Assembly: GCA_026018925.1 (NCBI GenBank)
Contig: JAKSZU010000003.1
Coordinates: 4,725,867 to 4,789,866, forward strand
DNA: 64,000 bases
Direction: 5' to 3'
Source: Tupaia tana
Lineage: Eukaryota; Chordata; Mammalia; Scandentia; Tupaiidae
The notes under the pieces: model-generated
What the model saw: the letters and a program-made list of their open reading frames with translations, nothing else
Told to the model about the DNA's origin: nothing
The model's database searches: none
Program-made: the position numbers and the translations under genes
Part shown: positions 41,520 to 51,044 of the stretch, one piece after another
Layout of the letters: each line of letters starts with the position of its first letter
Numbering within the stretch: position 1 is the stretch's first letter

Positions 41520-41885
41520 CCCATGGTTTGCCTGTACCCCACACCGCCCCAAATTCATATGCAGAAAACTGGCCACTATCGTGAAGACACCGAGAGAGTG
41601 GACATGCAGTCCGACCACGGCATTAGGAGGCAGGGTCTGTGTGAGGTCGTTAGCGTGGCGCCCCGTGATGGAAGCCGCTGGCTCTGCAGGAAGAGCGAGA
41701 GCCCGGACGTGCCCCTGCCTTGCCCACGGATGCCCTGGGTGCCTGGAGTCTTTAGCCCCGACTGGCGAGAAGCCCTCATCAGACGCAGCCCCTCACCTGC
41801 GGGCCTTCAGACTACGGGCTGAATATACCTTAGTGTTTATAAATGACCCAACCTATAGTGTTCTGTTATAGCGATAGAAACACAC
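41520..41885 (+). mobile_element. ERVL-MaLR-type LTR
   Basis: caccgccccaaattcatatg, gcattaggaggcagggtctg, gccctcatcagacgcagccc, tgggtgcctggagtctttag and tgttctgttatagcgataga follow the MSTA/MLT1 LTR order. It is diverged and solo. Confidence 0.68.
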
Positions 41886-42125
41886 GCTAAAACAACTTCC
41901 TATTTTCTTCATGAAAAAAATTCGCCAGTCTGAGCATGTGTTCACCAGGGCAGGGCGGGAGGGAGGAGTGAGGAAGAGCCCTCCACAGAGAATGGTCACT
42001 CGACATGAGGGGTACAGTGGACGAGAGGCAGTCAATAATATTGCCCTGGGTTTCAGAGCTGTAGCACCCAGAAAGTGTTAACCCGCTCCACGGACAAAAG
42101 CTTGCACTTCTTTGAGGATCTGCAC
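41886..42125. other. Unassigned, perhaps decayed antisense SINE
   Basis: ttcgccagtctgagcatgtg followed by ttcaccagggcaggg hints at a decayed SINE, without a readable head. Confidence 0.3.
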
Positions 42126-42388
42126 ATGGGTTTTTAATTTTGTTTTCTGCTTTTGAGTTTTTGCAATAGGGGGCATGTGCTCGTCTCAGAGAGACAGAGA
42201 GAGACAGTGAGAGATCACCTCCCAGGGGGAACGGCCACACCGCAGTCCCTTCTCCATTCTCCTCTCAGGATCTTGGGCACGCACGCACACGCATGTCTGG
42301 GGTAGTTTTAAGCCACCAAATCCAGGACTCAAACTGCTGTCGACTGTGGGAATCAAGCAACTTAACCATTACACCGTTTGCCGATCCC
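42126..42388 (-). mobile_element. SINE, type A, antisense
   Basis: From ttttgagtttttgcaatagg through ggatcttgggcacgcacgca to ttgccgatccc. The duplication aggatctgcac lies at 42115-42125 and 42389-42399. Confidence 0.93.
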
Positions 42389-42399
42389 AGGATCTGCAC

Positions 42400-43230
42400 C
42401 TGTTTTAAGCTCTGATTCTGTATCAGCTGGAATTAGTTTTTAATTTTCAAAAGAAGCCTCTACTATAACATTGTGTAATAGCTAACACTTCGATGTTTGA
42501 GATCATTTTTTCCAGATCTTGAACTATCAGGGATGGTTTTTTTTTAATTAACAAGACTTAATTACAAAAACAATGCATGTTTACTGCATAAAAATCAAAC
42601 ATTATCAACTCATAAAGTAAAAATGTCCTGTCTCTAACCTCCTCTGCCCTCCCCAGACCTGTCTCAGAGGGGTGGTATATAACCTAGAATTTGAGAAAAT
42701 CTTTTTGACAACATTACGTATTGATCTTCTGAAAAGTGCATAGATATTATAGCAAAGAACATATACTTCAGAAAAGTAAGGAATGTTCCGAATACTAATC
42801 CTCTTAAACGTTTCAAGGCATTATCATCTCTGTTAAATTCTTATTTTTATATTATAGCAGTAGCCCAGAGGAAGATAGAAGTTTGAGATTTTTTCCTTCT
42901 CAAAAAATTCTTAATTAACTTGTCCACCCCCAAGGACACCTTGGAAGAAATTTTGGTCTGAGAGACGGAGAATGGTACCCTGCATTAGGACGAGAAGTGT
43001 GGTCCACCCCAGCCTGGATAAGGTTGCAGAGGGGCAGAGGGAGGGGTCCGTGCGGGAAACACGGCCCTCCTAGTCCTTTCAGAGTCCCCTCAGAAGGAGT
43101 CCAGTATTTAATTAATGATGAGTCCCTCAATGTCACAGACCTGACTTCTCGTGTGATTACAAAGAACACCTTACAGTCAGTGATAACTGTCCGATTAGGC
43201 GACAGCGCGGTTGGCCAGGCTGTGGTGCAC
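42400..43230. other. Unassigned sequence
   Basis: AT-rich first half (42530-42720) with L3/Charlie-like flavour but no firm family; GC-moderate second half. A 155-codon minus-strand frame at 42915-43382 overlaps a SINE and has no recognised domain. Confidence 0.35.
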
Positions 43231-43338
43231 TCCAGTGGGGCGGAGCCAAGACCACTGGGAGCCCCAGCCCAGCGGTGCAGGCTTGGGGACGCTGCTGGGA
43301 TGCGAGGCCACATATCTACTGTAGAAAGTCTCTGGGTT
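43231..43338 (+). mobile_element. Old SINE (type D-like) head side, interrupted
   Basis: The sequence before the young SINE joins seamlessly with gttcgcatcccggtacctgg after it, reconstructing a box-B-bearing old SINE that was split. The head itself is poorly preserved. Confidence 0.45.
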
Positions 43339-43607
43339 AGGGACCAGCAGTTAGTGTAATGGCTATGTCGCTGGACTCCCACGTAGTCGACCGCGGTTCA
43401 TGTCCCGGACCCGGTGGCTTAAAATTCATGCCAGGTGCGTGTGCGTGCGTGCCCAAGATCCCGAGAGGAGAATGGAGGAGAAGGGATTGTGGCGTGACCA
43501 TCCCCCCTAGGGGGTGATTTTTCGCTTTCTGTCTCTATGTCTCTCTCTGTCTGTCTGGCGAGCGCACGCGCCCTGTAGCGAAAACCTCTCGAAAAAAAAA
43601 AAAAGAA
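43339..43607 (+). mobile_element. SINE, young type A, nested in an older SINE
   Basis: Full copy with cgtagtcgaccgcggttcat and gcgagcgcacgcgccctgta. A perfect 16 bp duplication, agaaagtctctgggtt, sits at 43323-43338 and 43608-43623. Confidence 0.95.
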
Positions 43608-43623
43608 AGAAAGTCTCTGGGTT

Positions 43624-43785
43624 CGCATCCCGGTACCTGGATGCATCATGGGGCACACACGTGATCCTGGCCAGGGGCAGGGCTGCTGGGGGAACTGTGG
43701 AGTGAAGACCTTGTCTAGGTGCTCCCCTCTCTCTCTCTCTCATGAAAGGAAGAAAGAAACTTAAAAAATAAAATAAAATTTTTTT
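43624..43785 (+). mobile_element. SINE, type D, 3' part
   Basis: Continues the element interrupted at 43338: cgcatcccggtacctggatg, cacgtgatcctggccagggg, gtgaagaccttgtctaggtg, then a TC run and A-rich tail. Confidence 0.65.
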
Positions 43786-43793
43786 TTTGAAAA

Positions 43794-44020
43794 TGGAGCC
43801 AGGCAGATAGTGGCACAGCAGTAAATGCAGCTCTCTGCAAGGCAGTTCCTCATGCGAAGGCTCCCAGTTCAAGTCCCCGAGAATCCTGGACCCTTGTTTG
43901 CCCGGGATCTGGGCTGACTGAAGGCTGGGGGTGAGTCCTGATGTTAGGATCCTGCTGGGGTGCTACCTCTGCCCCTCCCTATCTCATTAATGGAAGAAAT
44001 AAACTAAACTAAAAAAAAAG
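43794..44020 (+). mobile_element. SINE, type D
   Basis: Opens ggagccaggcagatagtggc, acagcagtaaatgcagctct, box B ccagttcaagtcccc, ggatctgggctgactgaagg and ends ccctatctcattaatggaag plus an AAACT-rich tail. Confidence 0.75.
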
Positions 44021-44024
44021 ATTA

Positions 44025-44425
44025 GCTGGGCCCAGCACATGGTACAATGGCTGTGTTGCTGGACTCCCGTGTAGCTGGACTCGGTACAATGGCTGTGTTG
44101 CTGGACTCCCGTGTAGCTGGACTCCCATGTAGCTGGACTCCCGTGTAGCTGGACTCCCGTGTAGCTGGACTCCCGTGTAGCTGGACTCCCGTGTAGCTGT
44201 GTTTGAGTCCTGGACCCAGCGGCTTGAAATTTGCACCAGGCACATGTGCATGTGTACCCAAGATCCTGAGAGGAAAACAGAGAAGGGACTGTGGCATGGC
44301 CATCCCCCCAGGGGCGATTTCTCACTTTCTGTCTCTGTCTCTCTCTCTCTGTCTCTTCAAGGAGCGCACACGCCCTACAGCAAAAACCTCTCTCAAAACA
44401 AGAAAAGAAAGAAAGAAGGAAAAGA
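44025..44425 (+). mobile_element. SINE, type A, with expanded head
   Basis: Starts gctgggcccagcacatggta. The head segment ctggactcccgtgtag is repeated in tandem to 44197 before the normal box B and body resume (gtttgagtcctggacccag). Total length is about 400 bp against the usual 265. Confidence 0.92.
44057..44200. repeat. 16 bp tandem expansion inside SINE head
   Basis: Roughly eight copies of ctggactcccgtgtag, one with catgtag; near the start a larger ggtacaatggctgtgttg segment is also duplicated. The unit is the anticodon-stem region of the tRNA-like head. Confidence 0.9.
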
Positions 44426-44803
44426 TTAGTCGGTGAATGTTCCAGATAGTACCCACCCCGTTAAAAACACGCACATGTTTGACAATAGCAGTGACAGTGA
44501 CCCCAGGGGCAGGGCCAGGGGTTTAGAAAACCTGCTTCTACTTTTCCCTTCGTCTTCCTCACCCGGCATCCTTACCGTGCTCAAAAGCAAATGGAGAAGA
44601 TGCTCGGAAGGAAAGCTGACGAGCCGGGGCTGGTTAAAGGCAGGCGCGGCGAGGGCCCGGCTCAGTCCGCGTCAGTCCTGACCTGCTGGTTCGCTAAGCA
44701 GGCGCTCTTAGACGAGTCGGCAGTAACCTCTGAACCTCGGTTTCTTGGACTTCAGAGTTAACCAGATGACTGAGTTGTTGTGAGTCTCAAAACAGATAGT
44801 GTT
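44426..44803. other. Unassigned sequence
   Basis: GC-moderate, no recognised repeat or gene. Confidence 0.35.
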
Positions 44804-45068
44804 GGGACCAGCAATTGGTGTAATGGCTATGTCGCTGGACTCCCATGTAGTTGATGGTGGTTCACGTCCCGGACCCGGTGGCTTAAAACTCAAGCCGGGC
44901 GCGTGTGCGTGTGTGCCCAAGATCCTGAGAGGAGAATGGAGGAGAAGGGATTGTGGCGTGGCCATCCCCCCTGGGGGGTGATTTCTCACTTTCTGTCTCT
45001 ATGTCTCTCTCTGTCTGTCTGGCGAGCGCACGCGCCCTGTAGCAAAAAACTCTTAAAAATATATATAT
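44804..45068 (+). mobile_element. SINE, young type A
   Basis: Opens gggaccagcaattggtgtaa, has box B ggttcacgtcccgg and cgggcgcgtgtgcgtgtg, and ends ccctgtagcaaaaaactctt with a TA tail. The duplication atagtgtt flanks it. Confidence 0.93.
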
Positions 45069-45515
45069 ATAGTGTTGAATAAGAAAATGCGTTGTAATAT
45101 ATAAAATGCCATACAACTAAAGGGTAATATTACTAAAATTCCTTTTCAGTAAGAAAAAGACGGGCAAACATCTCCACCTCAATAAACAGATACAAAAGCT
45201 AGAAAACAGTTCATAAACGGTAGCACAGCCGGGGTAGGAAAGGAGGAAAGGAGAGGAGGGAGGGAGGGGAATGGTGAACACGCCCTACCCTAAAGGCTTT
45301 CGCTCCTGCGAGATGGGCATTCATCTCTGCAAGTGGCAGGAGGGTCCTACCTGTGTGTCAAAGGGTGGGGGTGATAGATGAAAATGTTTCTTACTAATTT
45401 GGCAGAACATTTGTTGAGGAAAGGGCTGGAGACTGTAAGCCCACCCTCCCGAATGGGTGTTCTTCAGATTTCCCAACCCCTGGCATTCTCTCTGCTGGAG
45501 AAGAGGCACTGGGGC
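45069..45515. other. Unassigned sequence
   Basis: Mixed AT-rich and purine-rich DNA, with an aggagggagggagggg run near 45255. No gene or repeat family recognised. Confidence 0.35.
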
Positions 45516-45519
45516 TCCA

Positions 45520-45700
45520 GGGGCTGCGGGATTTGAACAGCTCCAGCCTCACCAGCAGGGAAGTACTGGCTAATTGCTTAGATGACCGCCCAGACCCTTC
45601 ACTTTCGTATCTGTCTAATGGATGTAATGATCACATTTCATTAGTTGTTGTGAGAATTAAAGAAGAAGAATTAAAAAGGGAAGCATAGAAGTGAGAAGAA
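45520..45700 (+). mobile_element. MIR-like relic
   Basis: ggctaattgcttagatgacc, cttcactttcgtatctgtct, aatggatgtaatgatcacat and gttgttgtgagaattaaaga correspond to the MIR core and tail in order. Confidence 0.6.
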
Positions 45701-45874
45701 AATGAGTGAATATAATATTGACATGCAACGTTCTTTCTAAGACACTACACGCGGGGTTCATAGTGGAAATAGCTGGATAATAAGACTATATATAAACAGT
45801 GAGCAATATTTTAAAGGTCAAAGACAAGTGACAAACTATGGGAAATGCTTCCAGTAGTTATGGTGGATGAAAGA

Positions 45875-46030
45875 GCGCATCTCCCCGGCCGCGGTGGTGC
45901 CGTGGTAGGGTGCTGCTGCGTGCGGCGGGCCACACAGGAGGCCCAGGATGAGACCCCTAACCCATCTGAAGATGCCATGCCTGGAATCCTGGCGAGCTGG
46001 GATGCTGGGGTAGAGGATCAGTGGTGAGAT
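45875..46030 (+). mobile_element. Composite SINE: tRNA-like head plus 7SL-like tail
   Basis: Head ccgcggtggtgccgtggtag and gccacacaggaggcccagga; tail catgcctggaatcctggcga, gctgggatgctggggtagag, gatcagtggtgagatcctg. The tail recalls 7SL/Alu order (gcctgtagtcccagctactcgggaggctgaggc) more weakly than at 16925. Confidence 0.5.
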
Positions 46031-46123
46031 CCTGAAGGAAATACCCATCGACCTTTCTTCCTCCTCTTCCTGTGCTTACACTTGCACTGTAGGCTGCTTC
46101 TCACTCATACTAAAGAGAGAGAG

Positions 46124-46352
46124 AGAACCAGCTCTACGGCCTGTTGGTTAAGGGCCCTGGATCCCACATGGCCGACCATGTGGTTTGAATTCCAGTCCTG
46201 GTGGCTCAAAAAACAAGTTGTGCATGTTTTCTACGTGCCCCAGATCCCAGCAGGATGGAGAAATGGAGGGAAAGGGATTGCAGAGTGAACACGCTCCAAT
46301 GGGGGTATTTTCTCTCCCTCTTTTTCCTATGTCCTTCTGTCTCTTTCTGGTC
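46124..46352 (+). mobile_element. SINE, type C
   Basis: Opens accagctctacggcctgttg, contains ggtttgaattccagtcctgg, agcaggatggagaaatggag and ends tgtctctttctggtca. It runs directly into another SINE lacking its first bases. Confidence 0.85.
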
Positions 46353-46572
46353 AGTGGCTGGATTCCCACGTGGCCAAATGTAGTTCAAGCCCCAAGCCCC
46401 TTGAAAAGCACATCAGGCATGTGTGCACACATGCCCCTGTCAGGATTGACAGGGGAAGGGAGGAGAAGGGATTGTGACATGGCCATCTCCTCTGGGGGGG
46501 TGATTTCTCACGTTCCCTCTTCTCTGGCAAGTGCATGCACCCCTGTGGCAAAAACCTTTAAAAATAGAGAGG
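46353..46572 (+). mobile_element. SINE, type A/C, head-truncated
   Basis: Begins gtggctggattcccacgtgg, box B gtagttcaagcccc, then agggattgtgacatggccat and cccctgtggcaaaaaccttt. Includes a 9 bp hairpin at 46434-46455. Confidence 0.82.
46434..46455. repeat. 9 bp perfect hairpin
   Basis: cccctgtca, loop ggat, tgacagggg. It replaces the usual cccaaaatcctg segment of the SINE body. Confidence 0.75.
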
Positions 46573-46746
46573 AAATGATCACATTTGCATTTAGAAAGGA
46601 TTCTGACTGCAGTGCCTACTGACAAGAGATTAGGAGGAAACAAGAACAAAGGAAAAACCCTTACAGTAGTTAAAGGGGGGAGATAGCAGCTTGAACTTGA
46701 GGAGGTGGCAGCTGATACTTTCCAAAATGAGCTCAACACAATTTTC
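46573..46746. other. Unassigned sequence
   Basis: Nothing recognised. Confidence 0.3.
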
Positions 46747-46994
46747 TTTTTTAAAATTCTTTCAGAGAGATTTTTGCTATAAGGTACATGCGCTCGCCAG
46801 AGAGACAGGAAACAAGAAATCACCCTCCAGGGGGGACGGCCATATCCAATCCCTTCTTCTCCATTCTCCTCTTGGGATTTTGAGCATACATGCACACACA
46901 CTCAGCGTGCGTTTTAAGCCACTGGGTCCAGGACTTGAACTGACTTGACTACGTGGGAGTCCACGAACAATCGTTACACCATCTTCTGGTCCCC
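46747..46994 (-). mobile_element. SINE, type A, antisense
   Basis: From ttcagagagatttttgctat to ccatcttctggtccc. The duplication aacacaattttct / aacagaattttct flanks it (about 46735 and 46997). Confidence 0.9.
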
Positions 46995-46996
46995 TT

Positions 46997-47400
46997 AACA
47001 GAATTTTCTGCACTGTCAGCATGTCTGCTTCTTTCTTCACCACCTTGGTTGGCCCTGGGACTCCTTTGACTAATAGAACATTGCAGAAGGGACACTATGC
47101 GAGTTATGGGCAAAAACTTCAACTGGCCTGGGTACTTCCACTGTTGTCTTTTGGAATATATGCTCTTGGAACTCAATTGTCATATTATGGGAAGACGAAA
47201 TCCCATGGAGTGACGTATTTAGGGATGGTTGACAGCCAGTATCAAAAGGCAGCCATGTGAGTGTGCCACCTTAGGCACTGAGCCCAATAAAGGCTTCAGA
47301 TGACTGTAGCCCAAGAATCCATCTGACTCCAACTGTGTGAGCACTAGCAGAAACCACCCTGCTGAGCCCTGTCCCACCCATGGACATGAGTGATAATAAC
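46997..47400 (+). mobile_element. ERVL-MaLR-type (MLT1-like) LTR
   Basis: ttggttggccctgggactcc, gactaatagaacattgcaga, agggacactatgcgagttat, gctcttggaactcaattgtc, aaaggcttcagatgactgta and accaccctgctgagccctgt follow the MLT1 LTR order. A 79-codon frame opening at 47021 falls inside it and is not a gene. Confidence 0.7.
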
Positions 47401-48115
47401 TGAGCCAGTTTCCAAGGGCTGTTTTCACAAACTACCATATAATGGGCGGCTTCAATAACATAAACTCAATGTCTCACAGTTTTGGAACTTGGGAGTCCAA
47501 AACCATGATGTTGACAGGGCTCATTCCCTCTGAAAGCTGTGAGAGAGGATTTGTTCCAGCTCTCTTTCCTTGGCTTGTAAATAGTCGTCTTCTCTCTGTA
47601 GCTGTTCCCATCATCTTCCTTCTATGCATGTCTGTCTCTGTGTCCAAATTTCCTCTTTCTTCTTCTTTTTTTTTTTTTGGAGAGGTTTTTGCTATAGGGC
47701 ATGTGCACTCGTCAGAAAGACAAGAGAGACAGAAAGACAGAAAGTGAGAAATTACTCCCCAGCGGGGATGGCCACACCACAATCCCTTCTCCTCCCTGCT
47801 CCTCTTGGGATCTTGGGCACGCACACACATGCACCTGGCATGAGTTTAAGCCACTGGGTCCGGGGCTCAAACCACGGTCAACTACATGGGAGTCCAGCGA
47901 CATAGCCATTATGCTAACTGCTGGTCCCTCAAATTTCCTCTTTCTCATAGGACACCAGCCCTATTGGATTAAGGCCTACTCTAAAACCACAGTTTAACCT
48001 GATTACCTTTCTAAAGACTTTATTTCCAAATAAGGTCACTTTCTGAAGTATTAGGGGTTAGGACCTCAACATATGAATTGTGGGACACAATTTAAGCTAT
48101 AACAGTAATAAATTG
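47401..48115 (-). mobile_element. ERVL-MaLR-type LTR, antisense, with nested SINE
   Basis: Reversed LTR: accatataatgggcggcttc, tcacagttttggaacttggg, gtccaaaaccatg, then after the SINE aaagactttatttccaaata, aggtcactttctgaagtatt, aacatatgaattgtgggaca. The SINE at 47661-47929 splits it. Confidence 0.75.
47661..47929 (-). mobile_element. SINE, young type A, antisense, nested in LTR
   Basis: Full copy from tttggagaggtttttgctat to ctaactgctggtccct. A perfect 16 bp duplication, caaatttcctctttct, lies at 47645-47660 and 47930-47945. Confidence 0.95.
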
Positions 48116-48121
48116 CGTTTT

Positions 48122-48390
48122 TAGACCGACTCTGTGGTCTAGTGATTAAGGCAGCCAGATCCCACCTGACCAACCATGCAGTTCAAATTCTGGCCCCAGC
48201 AGTTTTTAAGATACTCCTATTGTGTGTGCATGTGTGCTCCAAATCCTGCTAGGAGGGAGAAATGGAGAAGGAGTTATGGCATGAACATTCCCGTGGGACA
48301 TGCTTTCTTCCTTTCCATCTTTCTCTCTCTCTGGTGAGTGTACATGCTCTCTGGCAAAATTGAAAATAAAGTAAAATAAAAATAAATTTC
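48122..48390 (+). mobile_element. SINE, type C
   Basis: Opens tagaccgactctgtggtcta, box B gcagttcaaattctgg, ctaggagggagaaatggaga and ends tacatgctctctggcaaaat with an AAAATA tail. It is first in a run of four SINEs. Confidence 0.85.
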
Positions 48391-48396
48391 TTTCTT

Positions 48397-48544
48397 GGGG
48401 TTGGCAGGTGGCGTGGTGGTTAAGACACTGACTCCCACATGGCCAACTGCGTTTTAAGTCCTGGACCTGGTCGCTTGCTTTCTCACTTCCTTCTCTCTCT
48501 TTCTGTCTCTGGTCAAACTGGAAAATAATAATAATAATAATAAT
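48397..48544 (+). mobile_element. SINE, type B
   Basis: Head ggggttggcaggtggcgtgg, box B gcgttttaagtcctgg, TC stretch, ggtcaaactggaaaataata and an AAT repeat tail. Inserted in the tail of the preceding copy. Confidence 0.88.
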
Positions 48545-48790
48545 AGGGTCTGGCAGATGGCGTGGTGGTTAAAGACATTGGATTCCCACATGGCTGATCA
48601 CAGTTCAAGTCTTGGACCTGGTGGCTTGCTTTCTCACTTTTTCTCTCTCTGTCTCTCTCTCTGGTCAAATTAAACAATAATAATAATAATAAATGGAATT
48701 AAATAATGAAATAAATATGTTTTTAAAATAATAAAATAATAAATAAAGTTAAATAAAATAATTCTTTAAAAAATAAAATAAATTGCCTTT
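48545..48790 (+). mobile_element. SINE, type B, long tail
   Basis: Head agggtctggcagatggcgtg, box B cagttcaagtcttgg, TC stretch, ctggtcaaattaaacaataa, then over 120 bp of AAT/TAAA tail. Confidence 0.88.
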
Positions 48791-48794
48791 TTTA

Positions 48795-48977
48795 AGAATT
48801 ATTTTAAATTTAATTTTGTTTGTTGTCATTATTTTATTTTTTATTTTTTTGAAGTTGACCAGAGAGAGACAGAGAGAAGGAGAATGAGAAAGCAAGTTGC
48901 CACGTCTGGGACCTAAACCACTCAGCCATGTGGGAGTGCAGCCGCCCTAACCACCATGCCTGCCACCTGCTGGCCCC
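48795..48977 (-). mobile_element. SINE, type B, antisense
   Basis: T/TTTA tract, gaagttgaccagagagagac, aaagcaagttgccacgtctg and ccacctgctggcccc. It is the last of the 48.1-49.0 kb run and is opposite in orientation. Confidence 0.88.
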
Positions 48978-49047
48978 ATAAATTACTTCCATAAGTTACC
49001 AAGTTTGAGGCAATTTATTATGCTTCAGTAGGTAACAAGTAGTTGTG
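48978..49047 (+). mobile_element. MLT1-like LTR 3' end
   Basis: ttaccaagtttgaggcaatt, tattatgcttcagtaggtaa and caagtagttgtga resemble the MLT1 end (ctaagtttgtggtaatttgttatgcagcaatag). Confidence 0.5.
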
Positions 49048-49083
49048 ACTACCACAACTACTTGTTACCTACTGAAGCATAAT
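49017..49083. repeat. Perfect 31 bp inverted repeat
   Basis: The 49017-49047 arm, containing cagtaggtaacaagtagttg, is matched without mismatch by 49053-49083 around a 5 bp loop (actac). The left arm is old LTR-like sequence; the right arm is its inverted copy. Confidence 0.95.
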
Positions 49084-49118
49084 TCATAATTCGCGGGGAC
49101 TGTAAAGTCCTTCCAATT

Positions 49119-49373
49119 TTTTTTTTTTTGGAGAGATTTTTGCTATAGGGCACATGTGCTCACTGGAAAAACAGAGAGAGAGGAACAGAAAGCAAGAAAT
49201 TACCTCCCAGGGGATGGACACAGTGCAACTCCTCTTGCATTCTCCTCCTAGGATCTTGGGTACACATGCACACGCACCTGCTGTGATTTTGAAACCACTG
49301 GGTCCTGGACTCAAACTGTGGTCAGCCATATCGGAGTCCAGTGACATAAATACTACACCATCTGCTAGTTCCC
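49119..49373 (-). mobile_element. SINE, type A, antisense
   Basis: From tttggagagatttttgctat to catctgctagttccc. CpGs are mostly lost; head seen as ggactcaaactgtggtcagc. Confidence 0.88.
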
Positions 49374-49835
49374 ACATTGCAGGGATTTAAAACAGTGTAA
49401 TTCTGAGTGTCCTGACAGAGAAAGATCTCCAAGGTACATTTCAAATGAAAAAATAAAATTATAGTATGATAACGTTTATTAAGCAAATATGAGCATATAT
49501 AGCTTTTTATTCCTTCAGAAAGGATGAGCAAGAAATATGGCTACTTTAAAAAAAAAAAGCTTTCTGGATACTTCCATTTCTTACCATCTGTCTTACTACT
49601 TTGAGTTTTAGGATAATTTTTCATTTAAACTTAACAGAGCTGTGTGTTTAAGACCTGCATTACCCTGCACTCCCCAGAAAGAAGAGCCTGAAGCAAAGAT
49701 TTGAGTGCTTCTACTTGAGCGGGAAGTGAAATCCAGGAAACGGGGGGTGGGGGGGGGGGTGGGAAGCAGGGAAGGTGGGGAGCCAAGATCAATGCATATG
49801 ATTGCATCTTCTTTCTTTAAAAAAAAAAAGTGTTT
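49374..49835. other. Unassigned sequence
   Basis: AT-rich, with a G-rich tract at 49740-49763 (ggaaacggggggtggggggg). No gene or repeat family. Confidence 0.35.
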
Positions 49836-49841
49836 ATTTGT

Positions 49842-49870
49842 GGACCAGCAGATTGTGTAATGGTTACTGC
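49842..49870 (+). mobile_element. SINE head stub
   Basis: tggaccagcagattgtgtaa and tggttact only; the remainder is replaced by LTR sequence. Confidence 0.5.
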
Positions 49871-50225
49871 AGGCCAGGGGGCCTAGAAAGGCAGGGATTT
49901 GTTTCCTCACAGCTCAGGAGACCAGAAGGCCAAAACCAAGGTGACAGGAAGTTGGTTCCTTCCTGGGCCAGAGGGAGAACTTGTCCCACAGCTCCCCCTG
50001 GCTCCTGCTGTGCTGGCGATCGGGCTGACCTCACAGGCAGCTGCGCCACCCGGATCTCTGCTTCTGTCCACACGTGCTCATCTTCCCTCTGTCAGTCTCC
50101 CCCTCCTCTCCTGTGTGTCTGTCTGCATCACCAGCCCTGCGCGTTAAGGGCTCATCCTCCTCCCGTGACCTCATCTTAATCAACTTACCATGATACCTGC
50201 AATGATCCTATTTGCAAATAAGTGC
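49871..50225 (-). mobile_element. ERVL-MaLR-type LTR, antisense
   Basis: gcagggatttgtttcctcac, agctcaggagaccagaaggc, ccttcctgggccagagggag, gtgacctcatcttaatcaac and ctatttgcaaataag follow the reversed MST/MLT1 LTR order. Confidence 0.7.
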
Positions 50226-50289
50226 TCATTCTGAAGCTCTGGAAAGGACATACATTAGGCAAAACCATCCAACTAGTACATAAGTTTTT

Positions 50290-50493
50290 GTCTTTTTTAT
50301 TTTTAAGTGAGAAAACACCCTGCCTTGGGAGAAGACCACACTGCAGTCTCTTCTCCTTCATTATCCCTTCAACATTTTTGGCATACACACACATGCCCAA
50401 GACGTTTTTCAAACTGCCAAGCCTGGATCTCGAACTGCACAGTTGGTCATGTGGAATACAGCCGTCTGAACCACCATGCCACTGGCCAGTTCC
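50290..50493 (-). mobile_element. SINE, type C, antisense
   Basis: gagaaaacaccctgccttgg, actgcagtctcttctccttc, tttttcaaactgccaagcct and accatgccactggccag. The tail half of the body is shortened. Confidence 0.78.
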
Positions 50494-50520
50494 ATTTTTG
50501 TACTTTAAATTCCAATCAAT

Positions 50521-51044
50521 TTTTTTTTTTTAAGAGAGAGATTTTTTTTTTTTTTGGAGAGGTTTTTCGCTATAGGGCGCGTGCGCTCGCCAGACAGACA
50601 GAGAGAGACATAGAGACAGAAAGCGAGAAATCACCCCCCAGGGGGGATGGTCACGCCGCAATCCCTTCTCCTCCATTCTCCTCTCGGGATCTTGGGCATG
50701 CACGCACACGCGCCCGGCGTGAGTTGTAAGCCACCGGGTCCGAGACGCGAACCGCGGTCGACTACGTGGGAGTCCAGCGACATAGCCATTACGCTAACTG
50801 CTGGTTCCCAAGAGAGAGATTTTTTACTATAGGGTACATGTGCTTGCCGGAGAGACAGAAAGAGAGAAATCACCCCCCAGGGATGGCCACTCCTCAATAC
50901 CCTCTCCTCCATTCTCCTCTCAGGATCTTGGGAATGTGTACACACATACCCCGTGTGAGTTTTAAGCCGCCAGGTCTGGAACTCATACTGCGGTTGACTA
51001 CGTGGGAGTCCAGCGACTTAACCATTATGCCATCTGCTGGTCCC
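50521..51044 (-). mobile_element. SINE, type A, antisense, interrupted near its tail by the youngest SINE
   Basis: The outer copy resumes at 50810 with aagagagagattttttacta and ends ccatctgctggtccc. Only its T tract and gagagagat lie before the inner element. Confidence 0.93.
50548..50809 (-). mobile_element. SINE, youngest type A subfamily, nested
   Basis: Diagnostic tttttcgctatagggcgcgt, gagacatagagacagaaagc, gtccgagacgcgaaccgcgg and a ctggttccc end. A perfect 16 bp duplication, aagagagagatttttt, lies at 50532-50547 and 50810-50825. Nearly identical to the copy at 53391-53651. Confidence 0.97.

Noticed and set aside
42915..43382. 155-codon minus-strand frame
   Set aside because: Its N-terminal part is the translated head of a young SINE, and the rest has no recognisable domain.
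44057..44200. CRISPR-like regular repeat
   Set aside because: The 16 bp units are directly adjacent without spacers and lie within a SINE in mammalian DNA.
47021..47260. 79-codon frame with a hydrophobic segment and nearby AATAAA, resembling a small membrane-protein retrogene
   Set aside because: The nucleotide order matches an MLT1-like LTR through and beyond the frame, including the AATAAA, so it is a chance frame.
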